A stretch of 64,000 bases of DNA from Actinoplanes sp. M2I2 (lineage in GTDB: Bacteria; Actinomycetota; Actinomycetes; Mycobacteriales; Micromonosporaceae), in contig NZ_JALPVJ010000009.1 in the NCBI RefSeq assembly GCF_023544445.1, positions 1-64,000 of the forward strand. The letters run 5' to 3'. The notes under the pieces were generated by a model, which worked only from the letters and a program-made list of their open reading frames with translations, searched no databases and was not told the DNA's origin. This document shows, piece by piece, positions 33,840 through 43,088 of this stretch. Numbering within the stretch: the stretch's first letter is position 1; each line of letters opens with the position of its first letter. The position numbers and the translations under genes are program-made.

Positions 33840-36472
33840 TCATCAACGGGACCGAGCACGACCGCGCGCCCCGGCCGGGCCAGTGCCTGCGCACCTATCT
33901 GCGCGAGGAGGGCTGCTTCGGAGTCAAGAAGGGCTGCGACACCGGCGACTGCGGGGCCTGCACCGTGCACGTCGACGGCGTCCCGGTGCACTCCTGCGTC
34001 TATCCCGCGTTCCGCGCGGCCGCCCGGAGCATCACCACCGTCGAGGGCCTGAGCGGCGAGGACGGCCTGCATCCGGTGCAGCGGCGGTTCCTCGACGCGC
34101 AGGGCTTCCAGTGCGGCTTCTGCACGGCCGGACTGATCATGACGACGGCCGCCCTCACCGACGACCAGCGCTCCGACCTGCCGCGCGCCCTCAAGGGCAA
34201 CCTCTGCCGGTGTACGGGCTACCGCGCCATCGCCGACGCCCTCGACGGCGTGGTCACCGTGGCCGGCGCCGCGGCCGGGGCGGCGGTCGGCACGAGCCTC
34301 GGGGCCCCGGCCGGGCCCGACGTGGTCACCGGCCGGGCCCGCTACACGTTCGACGTGGACGTCCCCGGCGCGCTGCATCTCAAGGTGCTCCGCTCACCGC
34401 ACCCGCACGCGCGCGTCCTGGCCGTCCGCACCGAGGCCGCGCTGGCCGTTCCCGGCGTCGAGCTGGTGCTGACCCACGCCGACGCGCCCGCCCGGCGGTT
34501 CTCCACCGCCCAGCACGAGCACGCGGGCGAGGACCCGGCCGACACCCGGGTGCTCGACGACGTGGTGCGCTTCGCCGGTCAGCGGGTCGCCGCGGTGGTC
34601 GCCGCCACCGAGGCCGCCGCCGAGGAGGGCTGCCGCGCGCTCGCCGTCGACTACGAGGTGCTGCCGGCCGTCCTCTCCCCCGGCGAGGCGATGGCCGAGG
34701 GGGCGCCCCGGCTGCATCCGGACGCCGCCGGCAACGTGGTGGCCGAGCTGCACGCCGAGCTCGGCGACGTCGACGCGGGCTTCGCCGAGGCCGACCAGGT
34801 GTACGAGGGGACGTTCCGGACGCCGCGCGTGCAGCACGCGAGCCTGGAGACCCACGGCGCCCTCGGCTGGCTCGACGACGACGGCCGCCTGGTGATCCGC
34901 ACGAGCACGCAGACCCCGTTCCTGACCCGGCGGGCGCTGGCGGTCCTGTACGACCTGCCCGAGCAGAAGGTGCGGGTGATCGCCGGCCGGGTCGGCGGCG
35001 GGTTCGGCGGCAAGCAGGAGATGCTGGTCGAGGACCTGGTCGCGCTGGCCGTGCTGCGGCTCGGGCGACCGGTCCGGCACGAGTACACGCGGGCCGAGCA
35101 GTTCACCTCGGCCACCACGCGGCATCCGTTCGCCGTCACCGTCCGGGCCGGGGCGCGCGCCGACGGGACCCTCACCGCGCTGGCGCTGCGCGTCGTCTCG
35201 GACACCGGGGCGTACGGGAACCACGGGCCCGCGGTGATGTACCACGCGTGCCACGAGTCGGTGGCCGTCTACCGCTGCGCCAATATGCGCACCGACGCGT
35301 GGTCCGTCTACACGAACACGGTGCCGGCCGGGGCGTTCCGGGGGTACGGCCTGGGGCAGGTGTCGTTCGCCGTCGAGTCGGCCCTCGACGAGCTGGCCCG
35401 CCGGCTCGGGGTCGACCCGATCACGCTGCGCGAGCGCAACGTCGTGCGTGCCGGGGACAAGCTGACCGCGCCGGGCGACCACGCCGACGACCTGACGATC
35501 GCGTCCTACGGCCTCGACCAGTGCCTGAACCACCTCCGGGCGGCGGCGGCCTCGGGGCCGCCCGACGTGCCGGAGGGGTGGCTGGTCGGCGACGGCATGG
35601 CGATGACGATGATCGCGGCCGGACCGCCCGGCGGGCACCACGCGGACGCCACGGCGACCCTGCGGTCCGACGGGAGCTTCGAGATCGCCGTCGGCACGGC
35701 CGAGTTCGGCAACGGCAGCACGACCGTGCACGCCCAGATCGCCGCGGACGCGCTGCACACGACGCCCGCCCGGATCACCGTGCGGCAGTCGGACACCGAC
35801 GTCGTGCCGCACGACACGGGCGCCTTCGCCTCCACCGGCGTGGTCGTGGCCGGGAAGGCGGTGCTGCACGCGGCCCGGGGATTGCACGCGCGGCTGCGCG
35901 CCTCGTCGGGTGGGGCCGAGCTGACCGAGGCCGTGCTCCGGGATCTGGCGGCGCGGGCGGACAGCCCGCTGAGCGCGACCGGGCACTGGGGTGGCAGCCC
36001 GCGGTCGGTGGCGTTCAACGCCCAGTGGTTCCGGGTGGCGGTCGACCCGGAGACCGGCGAGCTGCGGATCCTGCGCAGCGTGCACAGCGCCGACGCCGGC
36101 ACGGTGATGAACCCGCTGCAGTGCCGTGGTCAGATCGAGGGCGGTGTGGCCCAGGCGCTTGGCGCGTCGCTGGCCGAGCACGTCGACCTCGGCCCCGACG
36201 GTCAGGTGAGCACCGTGGGGTTCCGGCAGTACCACCTGCCGACCTTCGCCGACGTGCCGCGCACCGAGGTGCTGTTCGCCGACACCGACGACGCGATCGG
36301 GCCGCTGGGCGCCAAGTCCATGAGCGAGAGCCCGTTCAACCCGGTCGCGCCGGCCCTGGCCAACGCGGTGCGCGACGCCACCGGCGTACGCCTGACCGAC
36401 CTGCCCTTCACCCGGGACCGGCTCTGGTCGGCTCTGCGGGCGCCGGAAACGCGAACCGCGCCACCGTCATGA
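33836..36472 (+). CDS. Molybdopterin hydroxylase with fused 2Fe-2S and Mo-binding subunits (xanthine dehydrogenase family)
   Basis: 878 residues. The first ~145 are a complete small subunit: a plant-type 2Fe-2S domain with CFGVKKGCDTGDCGACTVHVDG and a second all-helical one with CGFCTAGLIM and CRCTGYRAI. The rest is the large subunit: GPDVVTGRARYTFDV, RVGGGFGGKQE, AFRGYGLGQ and the C-terminal GAKSMSESPFNPVAPALANAVRDAT with the likely catalytic glutamate. In most relatives these are separate genes, or are joined with the FAD domain between them; here FAD is separate and precedes. The substrate is a purine or another N-heterocycle or aldehyde. Maturation needs molybdopterin, possibly with cytosine. 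Confidence 0.88.
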   Translation: MIINGTEHDRAPRPGQCLRTYLREEGCFGVKKGCDTGDCGACTVHVDGVPVHSCVYPAFRAAARSITTVEGLSGEDGLHPVQRRFLDAQGFQCGFCTAGLIMTTAALTDDQRSDLPRALKGNLCRCTGYRAIADALDGVVTVAGAAAGAAVGTSLGAPAGPDVVTGRARYTFDVDVPGALHLKVLRSPHPHARVLAVRTEAALAVPGVELVLTHADAPARRFSTAQHEHAGEDPADTRVLDDVVRFAGQRVAAVVAATEAAAEEGCRALAVDYEVLPAVLSPGEAMAEGAPRLHPDAAGNVVAELHAELGDVDAGFAEADQVYEGTFRTPRVQHASLETHGALGWLDDDGRLVIRTSTQTPFLTRRALAVLYDLPEQKVRVIAGRVGGGFGGKQEMLVEDLVALAVLRLGRPVRHEYTRAEQFTSATTRHPFAVTVRAGARADGTLTALALRVVSDTGAYGNHGPAVMYHACHESVAVYRCANMRTDAWSVYTNTVPAGAFRGYGLGQVSFAVESALDELARRLGVDPITLRERNVVRAGDKLTAPGDHADDLTIASYGLDQCLNHLRAAAASGPPDVPEGWLVGDGMAMTMIAAGPPGGHHADATATLRSDGSFEIAVGTAEFGNGSTTVHAQIAADALHTTPARITVRQSDTDVVPHDTGAFASTGVVVAGKAVLHAARGLHARLRASSGGAELTEAVLRDLAARADSPLSATGHWGGSPRSVAFNAQWFRVAVDPETGELRILRSVHSADAGTVMNPLQCRGQIEGGVAQALGASLAEHVDLGPDGQVSTVGFRQYHLPTFADVPRTEVLFADTDDAIGPLGAKSMSESPFNPVAPALANAVRDATGVRLTDLPFTRDRLWSALRAPETRTAPPS

Positions 36473-36652
36473 CGGCGGCGGGCTGATGCCCACCCCGTTG
36501 TCGGTCACCGCGACGCGCCACCGGTCGCCGTCGCGCGACGCGCCGACCTCGATGTGGCAGGGACGGTCGGCCCGGCGGTATCGGAGCGCGTCGCCCAGCA
36601 GTACGCCGGATCGAGACCGGCGTAGGGCAGATAGGTGACCTGAGCGCGTCAC
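36467..36652 (-). pseudogene. Histidine-kinase ATPase-domain remnant
   Basis: About 61 codons containing LLGDALRYRRADRP and RWRVAVTDNGVGI, the N box and G1 box of a phytochrome- or bacteriophytochrome-type kinase. The chain stops right after this box, so the rest of the ATPase fold is missing, and there is no kinase upstream. It is squeezed between the stop of the molybdenum enzyme and the stop of the penicillin-binding protein. It is most likely a decayed fragment left by a deletion. Confidence 0.6.
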
Positions 36653-38724
36653 CCGCCGTACGCCAGGGTGGCGCTGGGCGGCGGGAACCCCTCGTAGGCG
36701 CCGTTGCCGACCGCCGCGCGCAAGGTACGCGCCACGGCCGTGACCACCCGCGACTCGACGCCGCTGCCGACCCGGTCCGAGGGGTTGACGGGGTCGTTGG
36801 CGATGCCGGCCGCCGCCATCGCCGGGGTGAAGCCGACAAAGGTCTCGGTGCGGTTGTCCTCGGTGCTGCCGGTCTTGCCGGCCACCGGCCGGCCGCCGAA
36901 GATGCCGTCCACCTGCTCGGCCGTGCCGCCGTCACACTTCCCGTACGCGCTCTGCTGACCCACCGGGCAGCGGGCCGCGTCGGCGGCGGCCCGCGCGACG
37001 CCGGGGTCGAGCACCTGCCGGCAGCTGGTGGCCACGGGCACCGCCCGGCCGTCCGGGCCGGTGATCGACTCCACCGGCAGCGGCGCGCAGTACCGGCCGC
37101 CGGCTGCGACGGTCGCGTACGCCGAGGCCAGTTCGAGCGGGGTCGTGTCGATGACGCCTAGGGTGAACGAGCCCCACGAGTCCGCATTGTCGGCGGCCAT
37201 CCGGGCGTCGGCCGGCGCGCTGAAGCTGATGCCGAGCCGCTTGGCCATCGCGACCACGGCGGCCGGCCCGACCTGCTCCTCGAGGTGGACGAAGTAGGTG
37301 TTGACCGAGCGCCCGAAGGCATCCCACATGGTCCGGTAGCCGTCCATCCAGCTCGGGTTGTCGTTGCCCGGGCAGTACCGGCCGTCGCAGTTGCCCGGCC
37401 CCTCGTCGGACCACCCGGTGACCAGTTTCGCGGGCGAGTCGAAGCCGGAGCTCAGCGGCAGTCCGGCCTCCAGCGCGGCCAGCATCGTGAACATCTTGAA
37501 CGTCGAGCCGGACGGGTAGCCGTTGATGCCGCTGCCCCCGCTGACGAGCGGGTTCACGGTGTCGACGCCCTTCTTCGCCGTGCCGAAGTGGCGGTTGACG
37601 GCCAGGGCGAGCACCTTGCCGGTGCCGGGCTGGACGACCGCGATCGGCAGCGCCTTGCGGTCGCCGAGCCCGTAGACCTCGCGCGACTGCTTGGCCGCGA
37701 CCTTCTGCACATCCGGGTCGAGCGTGGTGACGACGTTGTAGCCGCCGCGGCGCAGCGCGTCGTCACGCTCCGTCTTCGTGGCGCCGAACTGCGGCTGAGC
37801 GTCCCACCAACGCTCGAAGTAGTCGCAGAAGAAGCCCCGGCCGTCGGCCTGGCCGGTGGCGTCGACACAGCCGTTGGGCTGGGTCTGCCCCGAGAAGGTG
37901 AGCTTCTCGGCCGCGGCCGCGTCGTGCTGGGCCCGGGTGATCAGGCCGGCCTTGAGCATCGCGGCGAGCACGTAGCCCTTGCGGGTCTCGGCCCTGCTCC
38001 GGTCGCCGCTGATCGGGTTGTCGGCGTCCGGCGACTGCACGACGCCGGCGATCAGGGCCGCCTGGGCGAGGTCGAGCCGGGCCGGGCTGACGCCGAAGAT
38101 CCGTCGCGCGGCGGCCTCGATCCCGTACGCCCCGTCGCCGAAGTACACGATGTTCAGGTAGTTCCGCAGGATCTGCTGCTTGGTGAGCCGGTTCTCCAGT
38201 TCGACGGCGTACTCGATCTCGCGCAGCTTGCGGCCGGCGTTGTCGCTGGTCGCCTGGGCCCGTTCGGCCGGGGTCAGGCTCGGGTCCTCCTTGAGCACGT
38301 TGCGCACCAGCTGCATGGTGAGCGTCGAGGCGCCCTGCTCGGCGCTGCCGCTGCGCGCGTCCGAGACCAGCGCGCGGGCCACGCCCTTGAGATCCACCCC
38401 GCCGTGCTCGTAGAACCGGGTGTCCTCGGCGGCCACGATCGCCTGACGCATCACCGGGGCGATCTGGCTCAGCGTGACGTCGTGCCGATCCTCGTCGTAG
38501 AACGTGGTGATCAGCGTCGTGCCGTCGTCGCCGTAGACCCGGGTCAGCTGGGCGGCCGGCGGGTCGAGCAGCTGCGGCGGCAGCTCGGCGCGCTGTCGGC
38601 GGCTCCACGACGTACCGGCTCGCAACACCGCGCCGACGGGGATGGCGGACAGCCCTACCAGGGCTCCGACCAGCACGAGGACACCGCCGAGACGGGCCAG
38701 AGCACGAGTGTCGCGGGAGATCAT
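36649..38724 (-). CDS. Class A penicillin-binding protein (transglycosylase/transpeptidase)
   Basis: 691 residues from the ATG at 38724. One N-terminal membrane helix (about 10-33) anchors a GT51 glycosyltransferase domain with EDTRFYEHGGVDLKGVARA (catalytic glutamate) and GASTLTMQLVRN. The transpeptidase domain has SGSTFKMF (SxxK), GRSVNTYF (SxN) and GKTGSTEDN (KTG). It polymerises and crosslinks peptidoglycan outside the membrane. Unlike many class A enzymes it lacks a long C-terminal tail, stopping soon after the catalytic domain with Pro-rich EGFPPPSA. The ribosome site is AGAGGA. It probably has its own promoter in the gap to 39103. Confidence 0.93.
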   Translation of the reverse strand: MISRDTRALARLGGVLVLVGALVGLSAIPVGAVLRAGTSWSRRQRAELPPQLLDPPAAQLTRVYGDDGTTLITTFYDEDRHDVTLSQIAPVMRQAIVAAEDTRFYEHGGVDLKGVARALVSDARSGSAEQGASTLTMQLVRNVLKEDPSLTPAERAQATSDNAGRKLREIEYAVELENRLTKQQILRNYLNIVYFGDGAYGIEAAARRIFGVSPARLDLAQAALIAGVVQSPDADNPISGDRSRAETRKGYVLAAMLKAGLITRAQHDAAAAEKLTFSGQTQPNGCVDATGQADGRGFFCDYFERWWDAQPQFGATKTERDDALRRGGYNVVTTLDPDVQKVAAKQSREVYGLGDRKALPIAVVQPGTGKVLALAVNRHFGTAKKGVDTVNPLVSGGSGINGYPSGSTFKMFTMLAALEAGLPLSSGFDSPAKLVTGWSDEGPGNCDGRYCPGNDNPSWMDGYRTMWDAFGRSVNTYFVHLEEQVGPAAVVAMAKRLGISFSAPADARMAADNADSWGSFTLGVIDTTPLELASAYATVAAGGRYCAPLPVESITGPDGRAVPVATSCRQVLDPGVARAAADAARCPVGQQSAYGKCDGGTAEQVDGIFGGRPVAGKTGSTEDNRTETFVGFTPAMAAAGIANDPVNPSDRVGSGVESRVVTAVARTLRAAVGNGAYEGFPPPSATLAYGG

Positions 38725-39103
38725 CGAGGTCCTCTTTCCGTTGCCTGGACCCAGCGGTAACACCGCTTCCTGAAAACAACCTGGGTTTCGTTACCGATCC
38801 GTAACTTAAGGCGGGTCCCGTACGCGTGGTGACCATCACACGCTCCCAGCGGCATCGATCTGCCCGAATTTGTGACGGACATGCTCTTCGATGTCACGCT
38901 CAGTCACGACGCTCGCGTGACGTGGGTTACTGACTAGTAGCCAAGCCCCTTGTCCCCGCGCGGCCGGAACGGCAACATCTCCCGCACGTTAAACGACGGC
39001 ATCGACGGACCTCACTGTCAGTGGTGTATCGGCACGGCCCATCGTCGATGCGTTCCGTGAGGTGCGGCCCCACCGGAGCCGTTTTCCACCACTAGGAGGA
39101 TCC
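38725..39103. other. 379-base intergenic region with an inverted repeat
   Basis: This gap separates the divergent penicillin-binding protein and DUF6230 genes and should hold both promoters. GGTTACT-GACT-AGTAGCC (38925-38942) is an imperfect palindrome (six of seven pairs) and could be an operator for either gene. An AGGAGGA ribosome site precedes the GTG at 39104. I see no coding sequence in it. Confidence 0.5.
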
Positions 39104-39742
39104 GTGAAGGATGCGCAAGGCGATCCGGCGTACGGTCGCACCAACTGGCGCCGTTTCGCCGTAGCGGTGGGTGTGCCCGCCGTGGTCGCCGGAGGCCTGG
39201 TCGTCGCCCTGGCCAACGGCGCCCTGGCCGCCAGCTTCTCGGTGTCGGGCACCCAGTTCAAGCTCTCCGCCGACCGGCTGGTCGGTGAGGGCTTCACCCA
39301 GTACAGCAAGCAGTTGCCGACCGAGAAGGTCCAGCCGACGACCGGGCAGAAGTACGTCGTCGCGGCGATGTCGGGCATCGAGAGCGCCGACATCTACAAG
39401 CTGTGCCAGTCGGTCGCGGCCGGCCCGGTCGTGCTCCGCATCGAGGCCGGCTCCGCCCCGGACAAGCCGGCCGAGGCCGAGAACCTGCTGATCGGCATGT
39501 CGGAGCTGAGCGGCGACGCGACGTTCCAGAACATCGACATCGGTCAGGACGCCTCGACGCTCGACCAGGACGGTCAGAAGGAGCACGGCGAGGTCGGCGG
39601 CTTCGGCCAGCAGGCCAGCGGTGTGACGATCGTCGGGCTCAAGCAGAAGGCGTACATGACCTCGGCGTCGACCTTCAAGCTGACCGGCATGAGCCTGAAG
39701 CTCTACCTGGGCGACACCAGCAAAGAGTGTTTCCAGGGCTGA
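39104..39742 (+). CDS. DUF6230-type secreted/membrane protein
   Basis: 212 residues from a GTG with an AGGAGGA ribosome site. One membrane or signal-like helix lies near residues 19-42 (AVAVGVPAVVAGGLVVALANGALA), followed by a beta-rich extracytoplasmic domain containing TGQKYVVAAMSGIESADIYKLCQSV. This matches the actinobacterial DUF6230 family, of unknown function, usually encoded next to a DUF6114 protein, as here. The region is conserved in mycelial actinomycetes and may belong to the cell envelope or spore coat; that is inference. Confidence 0.75.
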   Translation: MKDAQGDPAYGRTNWRRFAVAVGVPAVVAGGLVVALANGALAASFSVSGTQFKLSADRLVGEGFTQYSKQLPTEKVQPTTGQKYVVAAMSGIESADIYKLCQSVAAGPVVLRIEAGSAPDKPAEAENLLIGMSELSGDATFQNIDIGQDASTLDQDGQKEHGEVGGFGQQASGVTIVGLKQKAYMTSASTFKLTGMSLKLYLGDTSKECFQG

Positions 39743-39837
39743 TCCGCTTCAGGGGCTCGCGGGAAGCGATCCGCGGGCCCCTCAGTCCGACTCCGATCTC
39801 TCGTACGGCCTTGATCATCGCTCTGGAGGCGACGCAG

Positions 39838-41553
39838 GTGGCACAGGACGGCTTCTGGAGCAGGTTCCGGGCATGGCGGCGCAAGCGGCCGTTCTGGGGC
39901 GGGCTCTTCCTGGTGGTGGCGGCCCTCGAACTGCTCTACACCGCCAACATGAACCTCGGGAGTCTCGAGGTCCACCTGGGCCCGCAGGGCTTCCTGTCCT
40001 ATCTGCTGCCGACATTGCTGCTGCTGTGCGGGTTGCTCTGCTGGTTCTCGCCGGCGCAGCGCCTGTTCTACGGCATCATCGGCGTGCTGACCGCGCTCTA
40101 CACGTTCGTCGGGCTCAACCTGGGTGGCTTCTTCCTCGGCATGCTGTTCGGCATCGTCGGCGGCGCGCTGGTGATCGCCTGGGGGCCGCCGCGGGTCAAG
40201 CCGTCGCCGATCGCCGAGGCGCCGGACGACGATCCGGCGCACGAGCCGAGCCCGGCCCCCGCCCCCTCCGCCGGTCCCGTCGAGGTCGCCGGGCACGACG
40301 ACCGCCCGCACGAGGCCGACACCGCTTTCATCCCCGGCCTGGGCGGCCCGCACCCGCAGCCCCGGTCCGCCGGGCCCGTAACCGACGGGCAACCCGGTGA
40401 CGGCGCGCCCGGCCCGCGCCGGGACGGACTGCCCAACCCGCGCGCGCTGGGCGTCGCCCTGCTCCTGATCGCCGTGACCGGCAGCATCCTGGTCGCCGGG
40501 AGCGGTTCCCCGGCCCGGGCCGAGGAGTGCCCCGAGGGGCTCCCGTCCCGCTCCCCGGTGGCCACCTCGGCGTCGGCGTCGGCCGCCACCACCGCACCGG
40601 CTCCCCCGACCGGTGCGGTCCCACAGCCGGGCACCGAGCCGCCGGCCGGAGGCGACCCGGAGTCGCCGACGGCGACGGGCTCGCCCACGTCCTCCGCGCC
40701 GGTTCCGGCCGGCGCGGAGGACGGGGGCTCTGCTCCGGCCGTGGCCGATGACACCGCCGACCCGGTGCTGGACGGGATCGGCGACTTCTTCGACGGCGTG
40801 GGCAACCTGCTCGGCATCGGCGACGCTTCGCCCTCACCGAGCACGTCGCCGTCGCCGTCGGAGTCGTCGCCGTCGGAGTCGTCGCCCTCACCCGGGTCGG
40901 CCTCGGCCACGACCGCGGTTCCGGCCTCGGCCGATCCGCCGGGCACGGCGTCCGCGCCGGCCACTCCGTCCGCCGGTGCCCCGGCCGCCTCCGGCGGGTC
41001 AGCGTCCTCGCCGCGCTCGGTCTCTCCCTCGGCTTCCTCGGATTCCCCGGCTCCCTCGGCTCCCTCGGCCGGCGAGGAGATCCCGTGCCTGGGCGCGCGG
41101 GTGCTGGGTCTGCAGGCGAACGCCGACGGCATCCCCCGCGTCGGGTTGAAGCCCGGGGTGATGGAGGTCGGCTCGCTGACCATGTACAACTCGACGTACG
41201 ACGGCGTGGTCGACATGCCGACGTCGAAGGGCAGCTTCAAGGCCCTCAAGTTCAGCATGGACAAGGCTGTGAACAAGCCCTTCACGCTGACCGTCGACGA
41301 GGCCGGCGCCGCCACCACGGTGATCAAGAGCAACGAGCTGGTCACCGACGGGAACGTGCGCTTCTACACGCCGAACTTCAAGGGCAAGCTGTTCGGCCTG
41401 ATCCCGGTCACCTTCACGCCCGAGCAGCCCCCGCCGCTGACGCTCCCGGTCCTCTGGTTCACCGACGTGACGATCCAGCTGGCCTACGTCCACTGCGACA
41501 CCCTGACCGCGGACCCGCTGGACATCCGCGAGCGCCTGACGCCTGCTCCCTGA
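39838..41553 (+). CDS. DUF6114-type membrane protein with extended Ser/Pro linker and C-terminal beta domain
   Basis: 571 residues from a GTG with GGAGG upstream. An N-terminal membrane domain with four helices (about 20-120; RPFWGGLFLVVAALELLY) is the DUF6114 core. A low-complexity Pro/Asp linker and one more helix (about 200-220) follow, then a long Ser/Pro/Ala stalk (about 225-415), and a C-terminal beta-rich domain (about 420-570; CLGARVLGLQANADGIPRVGLKPGVMEVGSLTMYNSTYDGV). The stalk has in-frame repeats such as SPSESSPSESSP. It should sit across the membrane with its tail outside. It pairs with the DUF6230 protein just upstream. Confidence 0.7.
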   Translation: MAQDGFWSRFRAWRRKRPFWGGLFLVVAALELLYTANMNLGSLEVHLGPQGFLSYLLPTLLLLCGLLCWFSPAQRLFYGIIGVLTALYTFVGLNLGGFFLGMLFGIVGGALVIAWGPPRVKPSPIAEAPDDDPAHEPSPAPAPSAGPVEVAGHDDRPHEADTAFIPGLGGPHPQPRSAGPVTDGQPGDGAPGPRRDGLPNPRALGVALLLIAVTGSILVAGSGSPARAEECPEGLPSRSPVATSASASAATTAPAPPTGAVPQPGTEPPAGGDPESPTATGSPTSSAPVPAGAEDGGSAPAVADDTADPVLDGIGDFFDGVGNLLGIGDASPSPSTSPSPSESSPSESSPSPGSASATTAVPASADPPGTASAPATPSAGAPAASGGSASSPRSVSPSASSDSPAPSAPSAGEEIPCLGARVLGLQANADGIPRVGLKPGVMEVGSLTMYNSTYDGVVDMPTSKGSFKALKFSMDKAVNKPFTLTVDEAGAATTVIKSNELVTDGNVRFYTPNFKGKLFGLIPVTFTPEQPPPLTLPVLWFTDVTIQLAYVHCDTLTADPLDIRERLTPAP

Positions 41554-41580
41554 CCGGCGGGCGTCCCTGACCGGCGGGCG

Positions 41581-41973
41581 TCAGCGGGCCGACCGGCGCT
41601 GCCGCCAGCCCTCGATCACCCGGTCGGCGTCCCGGGGCGGGAGGACGACCGGGGGGCCGTCCATCAGGCCGACCCGGGCCTTGTGCAGACGCTCGTTCAG
41701 ATCGGCGACGTAGTCGCGGACCTCGTGCTCGGTGGGGAGCCGATCGACCTTCTCCTCCAGGTCCTCGGTCTCCCGGCGCAGCGCGAGGGTCGCCGGGATG
41801 ACCGAGGCGGTCGCGCCCTCGCGCTCCAGCCAGTCCTTCACCCACCAGTCGTCCTCGTACTCCCCGCCGTGGCCGCGGAGTGGTTTTCCCTGGCCGGCCA
41901 GATTGTCGAACTCACCGCGCTCAGCGGCCTCCCGCAGCTGCCGTTCGATGGACGACTCATACCAGTGCGCCAT
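41581..41973 (-). CDS. DUF1992/DnaJ-C28-like conserved protein
   Basis: 130 residues. The start MAHWYESSIERQLREAAERGEFDNLAGQGKPLRG is the hallmark of the DUF1992 family (DnaJ homologue subfamily C member 28 core). The J-domain itself is absent, as in bacterial members. The function is unknown. The ATG at 41973 is the only start that fits the family. It is convergent with the DUF6114 gene; the gap holds a 15-base direct repeat (TGACCGGCGGGCGTC, twice). Confidence 0.82.
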   Translation of the reverse strand: MAHWYESSIERQLREAAERGEFDNLAGQGKPLRGHGGEYEDDWWVKDWLEREGATASVIPATLALRRETEDLEEKVDRLPTEHEVRDYVADLNERLHKARVGLMDGPPVVLPPRDADRVIEGWRQRRSAR

Positions 41974-42049
41974 GAACCCATCGTATTTCGTCGTACCCCA
42001 GGCGTAATTTGACAGACGTCCCGCAGCCGCTCCCCCGGAGGTGCCCACC

Positions 42050-42319
42050 GTGTGCCGCAACATCCACCAGCTGCACAACTTCGAGCCGCCCGCCACGTCT
42101 GACGAGGTCCACGCCGCCGCCCTGCAATATGTGCGCAAGGTCGCCGGCAGCACCCGCCCGTCCCAGGCCAACCAGGCCGCCTTCGACCGGGCGGTGGCCG
42201 CGATCGCCGCCGCCACGGCCGAGCTGCTCGACGAGCTGGTGACCACCGCCCCGCCGAAGAACCGCGAGGAGGAGGCGATCAAGGCGCGGGCCCGGGCCGA
42301 GAAGCGCTACGCGAGCTGA
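42050..42319 (+). CDS. DUF2277 family protein
   Basis: 89 residues from a GTG eight bases after GGAGG. It begins MCRNIHQLHNFEPPATSDEVHAAALQYVRKVAGSTRPSQANQAAF, the conserved start of DUF2277, followed by a long helix ending in a basic tail. It is a small cytoplasmic helical protein of unknown function. An alternative GTG three codons upstream (42041) fits less well. It is divergent from the DUF1992 gene. Confidence 0.85.
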   Translation: MCRNIHQLHNFEPPATSDEVHAAALQYVRKVAGSTRPSQANQAAFDRAVAAIAAATAELLDELVTTAPPKNREEEAIKARARAEKRYAS

Positions 42320-42353
42320 CGCCGTCGCCGTCCGACGAGCCGGAGCCGGCGGG

Positions 42354-43088
42354 TCAGGAGAGCTCGGCCCACTGCATGGACAGGCCGGTCACTTCGCGCT
42401 CGGTGCGGATCTCGAGCATGGTGCCGAGGATGGTGGCCCGGTCGGCCACCAGCGTCCGGTCGTCGAGGCCGTAGGTGACACGTTCGGAGAGGAAAGCGGG
42501 GGTGCCGATCGGCTGGCGCAGCAGCGTCGCGGTGGTCTGGTCGAGGGCGCCGGGACGCACCGACTCGCTCGCCCGGTGGACCGCGATGCCGTGGTCGGCC
42601 AGCGCGGCGTAGAGCGACGACCCGCTGAGGTCGGTCTCGGCCAGCTCGAGGCCGCGGATCCACGACACCTGGTGCACGGCGGGACGACCGGCCAGCAGGC
42701 GGAGGCGCTCGAGCCGCACGGCCGGGAGCGCGTCGCCGAAGCGCGCGACCGCCCACGCGGGCGGCCGGCCCACGACCTGGTCGACGATCTGGGTGGCGAC
42801 CAGCCGGCCCTGGGCGCGCAGATCCTCGGCGAAGCCGCGCAGCGAGTCCAGCCGATAGGCGGCCCGGGGCTCGGCGACGAACGTCCCGCGGCCCGGCTGC
42901 TGCGAGAGCAGCCCGTCGTCCTCGAGCTGTTGCAGGGCCTGCCGCAGCGTCGCCAGCGTGACGCCGTAACGGGCGCTCAGCTCCTTCTGCGGCGGCAGGG
43001 CCGACCCCGGCGACAGCTCCCCGCCCCGGATCTTGGTGCTCAGGTCATCGGCGATCACCCGATACTTCGGCGTACGCGGCGCGGTCAG
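42354..43088 (-). CDS. GntR-family regulator with UTRA domain, probable CTG start
   Basis: 244 residues if translation begins at the CTG at 43088, six bases after a perfect AGGAGG that lies within trpA. An ATG at 43139 would add 17 residues but has no ribosome site. The HTH is YRVIADDLSTKIRGGELSPGSALPPQKELSARYGVTLATLRQALQQLEDDGLLSQQPGRGTFVAEP (about 9-73). The UTRA effector domain follows (about 100-240; AVRLERLRLLAGRPAVHQVSWIRG and FLSERVTYG). It overlaps the end of trpA by 44 bases and so is co-transcribed with trpBA. It most likely controls trpBA through the twin TCTAGA-core palindromes. Confidence 0.82.
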   Translation of the reverse strand: MTAPRTPKYRVIADDLSTKIRGGELSPGSALPPQKELSARYGVTLATLRQALQQLEDDGLLSQQPGRGTFVAEPRAAYRLDSLRGFAEDLRAQGRLVATQIVDQVVGRPPAWAVARFGDALPAVRLERLRLLAGRPAVHQVSWIRGLELAETDLSGSSLYAALADHGIAVHRASESVRPGALDQTTATLLRQPIGTPAFLSERVTYGLDDRTLVADRATILGTMLEIRTEREVTGLSMQWAELS

